This document shows positions 56,563 through 64,000 of a DNA stretch of 64,000 nt, one piece after another. The DNA comes from CAVTLG01 sp963735495 (GTDB lineage Bacteria > Chloroflexota > Ktedonobacteria > Ktedonobacterales > Ktedonobacteraceae): assembly GCA_963735495.1 (NCBI GenBank), contig CAVTLG010000011.1, forward strand, positions 62,001 to 126,000, given 5' to 3'. A model generated the notes under the pieces. The model did not search any database. It was not told the origin of the DNA and was given only the letters and a program-made list of their open reading frames with translations. Made by a program: the position numbers and the translations under genes. The stretch's first letter is position 1. The number at the start of each line of letters is the position of its first letter.

Positions 56563-56844
56563 GTGGGAGCAGTTCCTCAATACACACCAACTTCACACCA
56601 ACTTCAGGAACAGTTACAGGAATGGGCCACGTTGACGTTGCATGAACATGACAAAAGTGAGTCCTACTACGAGCAAGCACGGCATGTGATGACCGAGCGC
56701 TTGCATGGGCTTGATCGGGGGACCACCATGCCAGCGCTGGAGATTGAGCATCTCTACAACCAACTAGGGCAAGCGTACGAACTCAATGCTGAGTGGGAAA
56801 AGGCTCGGGTGGTCTATTCATTTGTCGATGGATATAAAAGGTGA
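56563..56844 (+). CDS. hypothetical protein, 93 aa, TPR-like end
   Basis: GTG start at 56563; the text HLYNQLGQAYELNAEWEKAR VV resembles the last repeat of a TPR protein, preceded by a helical EQARHVMTERLHGLD. It may be the remaining C-terminus of a longer TPR gene. No convincing ribosome site. Confidence 0.45.
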   Translation: MGAVPQYTPTSHQLQEQLQEWATLTLHEHDKSESYYEQARHVMTERLHGLDRGTTMPALEIEHLYNQLGQAYELNAEWEKARVVYSFVDGYKR

Positions 56845-56927
56845 TGGAAAATGACGGGCAATGAAGCTCTTCATATGCTATACTTACCAGGGATGAAGTT
56901 ATTCGTATCCTGTAAGAAGGTGTCCCT

Positions 56928-57338
56928 ATGGAAAACACCCCTTCACGTACTGGGAAAATCATTTTAGTGGTAGAAGATGATGAGAATACGCGCTACGTCC
57001 TCTGGCTTCTTTTAAGTGAAGCAGAACGGTATTACCCCCTGCTCGTGAACGATCCGTCTCAAGCTCTCCTCGTTGCGACCCACAGAAAGCCAGACCTCTT
57101 TCTCATTGACTACAACCTTCCTTCTCTGAATGGTATTGAGCTGTATGATCAACTGCACGTTCTCGAAGGATTAGAAGCGGTCCCAGCCATTCTTCTCAGT
57201 GCCATGAGGGGTCAATGGCAAGAAGAACTGCAAGACCGCCACCTTGCTGGACTGGAGAAACCATTCGCCATGAATGCACTTTTAGAGCTTATTGAACACG
57301 TCCTTCAAGAGAAGAGCACAACGACGCGCACTCTCTAA
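56928..57338 (+). CDS. single-domain response regulator
   Basis: 136 aa from ATG 56928 (AGAAGGTG upstream). Receiver domain with acidic pair VVEDDEN, phosphoacceptor Asp in LFLIDYNLPSLNG, Ser in LLSAM and Lys in GLEKPF. No output domain. It converges on the large CheB-CheR-histidine kinase 22 bp away, a likely cognate partner. Confidence 0.92.
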   Translation: MENTPSRTGKIILVVEDDENTRYVLWLLLSEAERYYPLLVNDPSQALLVATHRKPDLFLIDYNLPSLNGIELYDQLHVLEGLEAVPAILLSAMRGQWQEELQDRHLAGLEKPFAMNALLELIEHVLQEKSTTTRTL

Positions 57339-57360
57339 GACATGGTTCACGTGAATGGGA

Positions 57361-60300
57361 CTATGGCTCTTGTTTTTGCTCTTCCCGGTTGATCTCTGAT
57401 CGCAACTCTGGCGTGTAAGGGATCGTAAAGAAGAAGGTAGCTCCCTTGCCTTCCTGGCTCTGTACCCCGATCCGTCCTCCTTGCCGCGTGACAATCTCAG
57501 AGGCAATATATAATCCTAGCCCAAGACCGGAAATCCCTTCCTGACCTGGACCACGCAAGCGCAGGAAGTGGTGAAAGATATCGGCTTGCTGGGCCATGGG
57601 GATACCCGGGCCAAAATCCTGTACCCGAACACTGAGACTGTTTTGCTCCTCTGAGATCACCACACGGATCGTTGGAGACGTGTGAGCATACTTGCTGGCA
57701 TTGGTGAGCAGATTCGAAAGGACCTGACCCGTTCGTGCTCGGTCTCCATACCCGAGGCGGTGGACGACTCCCTCGATCAGTATCGTGTGCTGCTTCATGG
57801 TGATCTGCACCGCCTCAACGACTTCATGCACCAGCGCATCGACATTGAACACCGCCTCCTTCAGACGAAATTGTCCTGTTTCCAGAGCGGTCGCATCCAG
57901 TAAATCATCGACGAGGCTGTTGAGTTTGTCCATTTGCACATCGACGAGGCGGAGCTGAGCGACGGCTTTCTCATCGCCCGCCTTTCTCCTGTGCCCCTGT
58001 TGCAATTGCACCAGGAGTTTCGCCGAGGTAATGGGTGTCTTGAGTTCGTGGCTGACCATCCCAAGAAACGCCTCTTTGTGCTCTTCCAGTTCTTTCCGCA
58101 GGGTAATATCCTCCATCGCGAGCAATATCCTTGGCTGACGGCTCCCTTCTCTCTCCTCTGCCATGCGACGGGCATTCAGCAGCATGATCCTGTGTCCAAG
58201 CCCTGGAAACGTGGTGTCTACCTCCACATTCTGGAAGGAGCGCTGCTCTTGGAGAACCCCTTCCATAAGGGTCCGGAGCGCTGGACGCTTCCATTGTCCG
58301 TTACCCAGTTCGTAGAGAGAGCGCTGCTCCGTTTCTGATGGCGTGACGCGGAAGGTCTGGTAAAAGGCCGCATTGGCGCGCATCACCCGCAGGTCCGCTG
58401 AGAGCACGAGCAGCGGTTCGCACACCGTTTCCACAATGGCATCGGCATAGTCACGTGCCACCCGCAAGTCCTCATTGCGGATCTGCAATTCCTGATTCAC
58501 CGTCATCACCTCTTCATTCATCGACTGGAGTTCCTCTTTGGAAGTTTCCAACTCTTCATTGAGACTCTGGAATTCCTCATTGGTGGAGAGCAGTTCTTCG
58601 TTGATCGTCTGCAACGCTTCATTACTCGCCTCCCGCTCCTCGATAATCGCTTGCATCTCCTCCTGCGTATCTTTCAGTTCCTGCTCCAACTGCCGAATTC
58701 GATGGGCCTCGCTTCCCACCTCGGCGGCTCTCCCGTTTTTGTCACGCGATCCCGTCTTGCGCGTTGGATGCGAGCCAGCTTGGGATGGGTCAGTGAACAG
58801 GACCAGAAAGTGGCGTTCGGCCAGTGCCTGAGAAGTCTTCAGCGGGATCACATCCACCGCGACTTCGCGGGTCATCGTGGCGCCCTCAATCCGGATACCG
58901 GTCTTGTGGACCGGATGCTCCTGTTTTTGCGCGGAGAGCAGGGCGCTCCGCAGTCCGAACTTCAAGTTCCCGCGTGCCATGGTGAGCACATTGAAGCTGG
59001 CTGCCCCCGATGCAAGCTCCAGGTACGGGCTGGTATCTCCGCGCACATACAGGATCTGCATAGATGCATTGATAACCACACTGGCTGGGACATGGTTCGC
59101 TAACAACTGTCGATCAGCTTCTTTCTGGATACTTAAGCTCGGTGTCATGGGCTCATGCATTCCGTTCGTCTCCCCTGTCCGATCATCGGTCTTTCTGCCA
59201 TCGCCTCCCACAGCCATATGGAGTGGCAGCGGCGTTCGACCTTCTCGCCTTTCATAGAGGGGCTTTCTTTTCTCGACTGGGGCAAAGAGATCGCGGCTTT
59301 CCCCCACCGTTTCTGAGGTTCCCAGCAGCAGAAAACCGGAGGACGCCAGGGCATAGTGACAAAGGTGCAGGACTTTCACCTGAAAAGCCGGTTGCAAGTA
59401 GATCAACAGATTGCGACACGAGAGCAGATCGATCCTGGAGAAGGGTGGATCTTTCAGCAGATTGTGAGGGGCAAAGATACACAGATCACGGATGGACTTA
59501 CTGATCTGGTACCCTTCCTCTCGCCGTTCAAAAAAGCGCTGGAGCCGTGCTGCTGAGATGGGCAGGAGCGCATGGGAAGGATAGATCCCTGCACGGGCCT
59601 GACGGAGCATGGCTTCATTGGCATCGGTTGCGAAGATCTGAACAGGCAACGTGATGCCTTGCGCTGAAAGGAACTCCAGCAAGCAAATGGCCAGCGAATA
59701 CACTTCCTCCCCGGTTGAGCATCCGGCCACCCAGAGACGGAGTGCCTCCGACTTGCCTTTGCGCTCCACCAGACGGGGAAAGACCTGGTGGGTGAGGGCC
59801 TGAAAAAGAGGCGGATCACGAAAAAAACTGGTGACATGGATCAGGAAGTCCTGGTACAAAGCCTCTGTTTCCGCAGGATGATCTGCCACATAGGCAACAT
59901 AGGGGCTCAGGTGTTCCATCTGCTGCAAGGCCATCCGACGCTGGAGACGGCGAATCAGCGTGCTCGGCTTGTAGGCGGTAAAATCCATGCCCGTCTTCGC
60001 TTTGAGCAGAGAGAGCAGGTGGGACATGGCTTGCGTGTCAAGCGCTTCATCCGCGCGGCCCTCCTCCTGGAGGTCTGTCCCGTTCACCGTGCGGAGATAG
60101 GGATGACGACTCAGACGCACCAGCGCGTTCGCTATTCCTTCGAGGGACAAGGCCATATCCACACAGCCAGCGGCAAGGGCACTCTGTGGCATCTGCGGGT
60201 AGCGAGCTTGCGAAGGCTGTTGCGCAAAGGTCATGCCTCCCGCTGCCTTGATAGCTTCAAGTCCCAGGGTGCCGTCAGAGCCGGTTCCTGAGAGAAGAAC

Positions 60301-60714
60301 GCCGATCGCCTGGCTCTGCCGCTGTTCTGCCAGGGAAGAGAAGAACGCATCAATGGAGAGATGTGGCGTCTCACTCGGCGTTCTTCCGACCAGGCGCAAG
60401 ATGCCACCAGAGAGCGTCATGGTGACATTCGGGGGGATTACATAGACTTGATCTGGTTGCACGACCATCTGATCGGCGACCAGGCAGATCGGTATCCTCG
60501 TCGCGTGGGAGAGCAGTTCGGGTAAGAGGCTCTCATGGGTGGGAGCCAGATGCTGCACAAAGACATAAGCCATGCCCGTAGCGTCTTCCACGTGGGAGAG
60601 CAGTTCTTTGAATGCTTCCAGTCCACCAGCGGAGGCTCCGATGCCGACAATGGGGAAGGGAGAAGGGGGAGATGAGACCTCCTGCGATGACGTGGGTTCT
60701 AATAGATGGTCCAT
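57361..60714 (-). CDS. CheB-CheR-PAS-histidine kinase fusion
   Basis: 1117 aa from ATG 60714. CheB methylesterase at about 20-200 (GASAGGLEAF, FVQHLAPTHES, SGTGSDGTLG), CheR methyltransferase at about 225-490 (LWVAGCSTGEEVYSLAI, DLLSCRNLLIYL), a coiled coil (EEMQAIIEEREASNEALQTI), a PAS domain, then HisKA (MVSHELKTPITSAKL) and HATPase (NLLTNASKYAH, FGPGIP, GLGLGLYIASE). Such fusions are sensory kinases that couple methylation/demethylation modules with phosphorylation; the signal is unknown. Full-length with all motifs. Confidence 0.95.
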   Translation of the reverse strand: MDHLLEPTSSQEVSSPPSPFPIVGIGASAGGLEAFKELLSHVEDATGMAYVFVQHLAPTHESLLPELLSHATRIPICLVADQMVVQPDQVYVIPPNVTMTLSGGILRLVGRTPSETPHLSIDAFFSSLAEQRQSQAIGVLLSGTGSDGTLGLEAIKAAGGMTFAQQPSQARYPQMPQSALAAGCVDMALSLEGIANALVRLSRHPYLRTVNGTDLQEEGRADEALDTQAMSHLLSLLKAKTGMDFTAYKPSTLIRRLQRRMALQQMEHLSPYVAYVADHPAETEALYQDFLIHVTSFFRDPPLFQALTHQVFPRLVERKGKSEALRLWVAGCSTGEEVYSLAICLLEFLSAQGITLPVQIFATDANEAMLRQARAGIYPSHALLPISAARLQRFFERREEGYQISKSIRDLCIFAPHNLLKDPPFSRIDLLSCRNLLIYLQPAFQVKVLHLCHYALASSGFLLLGTSETVGESRDLFAPVEKRKPLYERREGRTPLPLHMAVGGDGRKTDDRTGETNGMHEPMTPSLSIQKEADRQLLANHVPASVVINASMQILYVRGDTSPYLELASGAASFNVLTMARGNLKFGLRSALLSAQKQEHPVHKTGIRIEGATMTREVAVDVIPLKTSQALAERHFLVLFTDPSQAGSHPTRKTGSRDKNGRAAEVGSEAHRIRQLEQELKDTQEEMQAIIEEREASNEALQTINEELLSTNEEFQSLNEELETSKEELQSMNEEVMTVNQELQIRNEDLRVARDYADAIVETVCEPLLVLSADLRVMRANAAFYQTFRVTPSETEQRSLYELGNGQWKRPALRTLMEGVLQEQRSFQNVEVDTTFPGLGHRIMLLNARRMAEEREGSRQPRILLAMEDITLRKELEEHKEAFLGMVSHELKTPITSAKLLVQLQQGHRRKAGDEKAVAQLRLVDVQMDKLNSLVDDLLDATALETGQFRLKEAVFNVDALVHEVVEAVQITMKQHTILIEGVVHRLGYGDRARTGQVLSNLLTNASKYAHTSPTIRVVISEEQNSLSVRVQDFGPGIPMAQQADIFHHFLRLRGPGQEGISGLGLGLYIASEIVTRQGGRIGVQSQEGKGATFFFTIPYTPELRSEINREEQKQEP

Positions 60715-61632
60715 AGGTCGTTCTCTTTCTTGGTGCGCACAGGCGCAGAGCAATGAACTACCCTCCGTTGTGTGAGACGAGCGTCGGGAAACTCTTTACG
60801 TTTGAGCTTCATCTGGGCATAACTGAGTCGAGTAGAGCGCGGTCGACGTTCCCTTTCTCGTCCTCTGTTCCATGGTGTCCATTCCTCTGGAACTCCCAGA
60901 GAATAAGGGAACGCAATCATATCTCCCTCAGTTTCATACCGGGTGGTGCTCCTACAGCACAGGATGTCTTTGATCAGGAAATGGACGGATTGTTCAAAAT
61001 TTTGACCCGTAGTTGGGTGAGCAAGCAGGAGATCAGGAACGGGAAGGCTAGCCAAATGAGACAATCACCACGCATGGTTTGCAAAATTTTTGCATGCTAT
61101 TGCTTTTTTCCCATCTAGAGTAGAAATTCTTCCATACAATCCCACCGTTTACAGGCATACCTCATGGTAATAGCTATGAGACTCTATAAGTATACACTAT
61201 TTTTGGAGGAAATGCAAATTAAAGCGCTCTTTTTCACGAGAAAAAAATATTTTTCTATCATACATTTCATACATGGTGAGATTGTCATATCATCTAAAAC
61301 AGCCAGTCATTCAAAAGAACAAAGCGCTTTCATCCGAAACGTTTTCACAGTGTTCGACGGACTCCACCCGAAACGTTGCCTCTCTCCTGCCTTTTTCAAG
61401 ATTTTCTGTATTACAAGATTTTTGCGCGTAGAAAGTATTTTTTTTAAAATATTTGTATCACTATTTGACATACCAAACGTGTAGAAGAAGAGATCTGCCG
61501 AAGTCCTTCTTCTCGTGGAAGAGAAGAGGATAGCAGCCATACGACACGAACCGTGACCGTGCTCCATTGAAAACACACACAGGTAGGAGCGTCCCCCGGA
61601 GGACAAACAAATTCCAAACAGGGAGAATTGCA
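60715..61632. other. intergenic stretch, no supported gene
   Basis: About 920 bp. Several open frames exist but none has convincing protein composition or a ribosome site. The part around 61190-61270 is AT-rich. Confidence 0.4.
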
Positions 61633-62124
61633 GTGAAAACATTGAATAAACGCTTTATTGATTTCGCGGATCAGGTCAGCGCCGCAATGGGAAGCCCCAT
61701 CAACATCACCGTTTGGGTGGTCCTTGTAGCTGCCTGGTTTGTGCTCTTTGCAATCAATCCAGGACTGCAGAAGAGTAACTTTTTGCCTTCCTGGTTTACC
61801 TCAAATGCGTTTAATTTTCCACTCAACTCTATAACAACGTTAGCAGAGCTGTATATTGGATTTCTCATCGTTGCTGCGGCTAACCGCGTTGAGCGCCACA
61901 ACCGAGTCATCCAGGAGCAACAGATACATATCATTGAGCACATCAATAAGACGAATGATCACGAAGAGCAAGAACTGAGTGGTACAGAGCAACGCTTGCT
62001 CGCCCAAGACAAAGCGATGCTCACCCTTTTAGGGCGCATCGACAAGCAGGATGCAGAGCTAGCCAGGCAAACTGCTCTGCTTATGCAACTGACGCAGCAA
62101 CAAAACGCAGACATCAGGGTCTAA
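61633..62124 (+). CDS. low-affinity iron permease family membrane protein
   Basis: 163 aa from GTG 61633 (AGGGAG upstream; KTLNKRFIDFADQVSAAMGS). Two membrane helices (INITVWVVLVAAWFVLFAIN and ITTLAELYIGFLIVAAANRV) around FNFPLNSITT, then a cytoplasmic coiled-coil tail (QEQQIHIIEHINKTN...). This matches the short bacterial low-affinity iron permease family; transport function is not proven for these. Confidence 0.75.
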   Translation: MKTLNKRFIDFADQVSAAMGSPINITVWVVLVAAWFVLFAINPGLQKSNFLPSWFTSNAFNFPLNSITTLAELYIGFLIVAAANRVERHNRVIQEQQIHIIEHINKTNDHEEQELSGTEQRLLAQDKAMLTLLGRIDKQDAELARQTALLMQLTQQQNADIRV

Positions 62125-62183
62125 ATCCTCAACCACATTGCTATTCCATTGCATCATGAGGTCACCGACGGGAACGGCGCATT

Positions 62184-62235
62184 ACATCCCTGTGCGGGAA
62201 TGTTACTGGCCAGTAACATTCCCGCACAGGGATGT
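62184..62235. repeat. perfect 52-bp palindrome
   Basis: ACATCCCTGTGCGGGAATGT and six further bases (TACTGG) are followed directly by their exact reverse complement, centre TGGCCA at 62207-62212, with no loop. It lies 60 bp after the iron permease-like gene and faces leftward remnants, so it could act as a bidirectional terminator or mark an insertion scar. Confidence 0.85.
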
Positions 62236-62439
62236 GTCTCAACCGAAGAGCCAGGAGAAGCCCAATGGAGATCCATGCTGCCGTATTTGGCTCTAGGAAA
62301 ATTTGACTCATCGTGGGTTCGTCTCCGCCGCCAACCGTCATGCCTCACCTTCTGCTTCTTGCCTTCCGACGTGTACTCTTGCTTCGTCTGGCTGACCTTG
62401 GAGGCTGGGTTTGTCCTTCAGGAACAACCCGGGTTCCTG

Positions 62440-63020
62440 GTTCCGCTCCCCATGCTCATCACAGAAGCATTGGGAGCGTCTCACAGACGCCGGATCGGCG
62501 AGTCCGAGTTGTTCTTGAAGAACAGACCATTCCCCTCCGGCCAGCAAACACTGGATGGCAGAGGTATCCCGCAACATGGCGGGACGAACTGGCCTGGGAG
62601 CCAACTCCGCTCGCTGGTTCAGCCGGGCGAACAAGAGGGGTTTCTGCGCCTCTGGTGTTGCGGGAGGCCCGTTCTTGACGCTCTCCTGCTTCTTCTCCCT
62701 GTTTGCTCAGCTTCTGATAGCGCGTAAGGGAAGTCTTCGCGTCCAAGCCCAGCACCTTCCGCAACTGGCTTGGGCTTCCTCCCGCTTACAGATAGCCTAC
62801 GGCAAAGGTATCGCGCAGCATGGTGGGGCTGATCTGCTGTTCGGTGATCCCGGCGCGTTGGCGGAGTCGGCGAAAGAGCAGCGTGATCGCATTGGGGTCA
62901 GTGGCTGATGCGTCTCCGAGCAGAAGAGCAGGTCCTCTCCCGCCGTTCCTCCTGGTGCCTTCAAGCGATACTTCTCCAGATACAACCGGAGAGGACGTAG
63001 CCCGTTCTCTGCGAGTCTGA
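62440..63020 (-). pseudogene. tyrosine recombinase remnants, two C-terminal copies
   Basis: The right copy reads YLEKYRLKAPGGTAGEDLLF, then in other frames NAITLLFRRLRQRAGITEQQ, SPTMLRDTFAVGYL and LGLDAKTSLTRYQKLSKQ (Arg and Tyr of the catalytic set). The left copy reads VRPAMLRDTSAIQCLLAGGE and LGLADPASVRRSQ, where the Tyr is changed. Both lack N-terminal halves and are frameshifted. Confidence 0.7.
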
Positions 63021-64000
63021 CCTGGCGTGCGCGAGAAGCAGCTGAGCCTGCGTGACACAGAGGTCAGCATCCGAAACACCTGCTTGAGAAGAGGGCGGCT
63101 CTGCTGGAGGTGACTCCGCGTGCCCTTCCTCAGGCAGTGGCGGTGTCTCAGACGCATACACCGCCAGGGAGAAACAGCGTGGTTGCCCGGCAAGTTGAGA
63201 GGCTACCGCTACAGGAGACACATCAGCCACACAAAGGAGAGCATATCGCAAGGCATCGAGGTGCTCGCTCAGCGCGAGCGGATCGATCTGCTGGACCCAC
63301 ATGCTCAGCTCCTGCTGCTGCTCTTCCGACAGAATACCAGAGGCGAGCAGCCGTTGCAGGGGCGTCTGGGCCTCATCATACACACAGCGTATCCGATCCT
63401 CCTGGAGCACTTTCGCTTGAAGCTTAAAGGAGGGCTGAAAACCATTGACGACAAGGCGCAGCGCCTGGTACATCTCGCGAAGGTTCTGGTATGCCCCCGC
63501 TCCCTCCAGCCTCACACAACCTACCGCCTCGCGAACGACCGCTCGATTCTTCTGCTCCACATGGGCCTGGTCATTTTTGACACCTGAGCGCCCATGGGTA
63601 AAGGTCAGGTATTGCTGCTCACAATAGACGATCACTTGCTCATTCAGGAACTCCGAGCCGCTATCGGTGTCAATACCCAGGAGAGGAAAGGGAAAAAGCG
63701 TGCGTGCCTGCGAAAGCGCGGCCTGCACCGCATCAGCGCTCTTCTCCAGCAGGGGAATGCACTCGGTCCAGCCAGTGGCGAGATCAGTCAGCGTCATGGT
63801 GTACAGAAAACAGCCATCAAGATGGTCCCCACAATGGGCCACCAAATCGACTTCCACAAAGCCGGGGTGATCCTCCTCCCATGGGGAGAAGACACAGACC
63901 GAGATCTGGGACTGACGCAGGAAACCAGGAGTGGTTGCCGACAGCCCATGCAGACAGGGCTTGCGTTGGGTGCGTAAGTACCGCTCTGCCGTGGACATAC
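62961..64000 (-). CDS. DDE transposase (rve integrase domain), 5' end outside window
   Basis: At least 345 residues, entering at the right edge (MSTAERYLRTQRKPCLHGLS) and read leftward. The integrase core has FVEVDLVAHCGD (first Asp), LGIDTDSGSEFLNE (second Asp) and NDQAHVEQKNRAV (Glu). A proline-rich C-terminal tail follows. It belongs to the ISNCY/rve-type transposases; the end after about 63030 appears to read into the integrase remnants, so the true C-terminus may be lost. Confidence 0.8.
   Translation of the reverse strand, partial: MSTAERYLRTQRKPCLHGLSATTPGFLRQSQISVCVFSPWEEDHPGFVEVDLVAHCGDHLDGCFLYTMTLTDLATGWTECIPLLEKSADAVQAALSQARTLFPFPLLGIDTDSGSEFLNEQVIVYCEQQYLTFTHGRSGVKNDQAHVEQKNRAVVREAVGCVRLEGAGAYQNLREMYQALRLVVNGFQPSFKLQAKVLQEDRIRCVYDEAQTPLQRLLASGILSEEQQQELSMWVQQIDPLALSEHLDALRYALLCVADVSPVAVASQLAGQPRCFSLAVYASETPPLPEEGHAESPPAEPPSSQAGVSDADLCVTQAQLLLAHARSDSQRTGYVLSGCIWRSIA

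Noticed and set aside
60699..61118. Two 121-aa frames on opposite strands upstream of the CheB-CheR kinase
   Set aside because: Both have atypical composition, overlap each other and lack ribosome sites.
62149..63193. Plus-strand frames at 62.1-63.6 kb
   Set aside because: They are antisense shadows of integrase remnants and of the transposase.
1..64000. tRNA or rRNA genes
   Set aside because: I looked for T-arm-like GTTCGA motifs in cloverleaf context and conserved rRNA words and found none that I could support by eye.

Overview
The window looks like an accessory, mobile-element-rich region from a large GC-balanced bacterial chromosome. The mix of XRE-NB-ARC-TPR proteins, a NACHT protein, a DUF3224 protein, CheB/CheR/histidine-kinase fusions and dense insertion sequences, introns and serine-recombinase elements is most like Ktedonobacteria (Chloroflexota). 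That placement is an inference from gene content; no rRNA or marker gene is present, and I saw no tRNA.

Layout. 1-2.9 kb: the start of a serine recombinase, then an XRE-NB-ARC-TPR protein divergent from a 60-aa Trp-rich protein. 3.0-4.6 kb: CRISPR array 1 (19 repeats) with its leader. 5.0-10.3 kb: an IS21-type istA/istB element whose istA is split by a 3.26-kb serine-recombinase element. 10.8-14.7 kb: a compact operon of a kinase-like protein, a histidine phosphatase, a divergent RtcB-like protein and a nucleotidyltransferase. 15.0-17.5 kb: a CBASS pair (HNH-SAVED effector and CD-NTase). 17.8-18.4 kb: a frameshifted resolvase. 18.6-30.7 kb: a NACHT/helical-repeat gene split by a complete 9.27-kb Tn3-family transposon (45-bp inverted repeats, 5-bp duplication) carrying SDR, aldehyde dehydrogenase and DUF3224 genes, a tyrosine recombinase with a likely resolution site, and tnpA with an ISAzo13-like insertion beside it. 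30.8-35.2 kb: truncated IS630, a broken integrase, and a Tn402-like tniA-tniB-tniR set. 35.4-37.3 kb: CRISPR array 2 (a diverged duplicate of array 1), array 3 of a different repeat family, and a decayed copy of array 3. 38.2-43.6 kb: a second copy of the 60-aa protein / XRE-NB-ARC-TPR pair, with the TPR gene interrupted in frame by a group II intron. 43.7-47.5 kb: decayed and hypothetical genes. 48.0-54.7 kb: a three-level nest in which an IS605-type tnpB is split by a group II intron whose reverse transcriptase is split by a second serine-recombinase element. 55-62 kb: hypothetical proteins, a broken pentapeptide-repeat gene, a response regulator, a CheB-CheR-PAS-histidine kinase and a membrane protein. 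62-64 kb: a perfect 52-bp palindrome, integrase remnants and a DDE transposase running off the window.

How it works together. The resident functions are mainly defence or signalling candidates: CBASS, CRISPR arrays without cas genes in view, two STAND ATPases of the NB-ARC-TPR type, one broken NACHT ATPase and an RNA-repair-like operon. They are interleaved with, and several are broken by, mobile elements. Five insertion junctions could be reconstructed so that the reading frame closes exactly: istA, the NACHT gene, the second NB-ARC-TPR gene, tnpB and the intron reverse transcriptase. The best candidates for undescribed biology are the twice-occurring divergent pair of a 60-aa protein with an XRE-NB-ARC-TPR gene, and the kinase-like / phosphatase / RtcB-like / nucleotidyltransferase operon.
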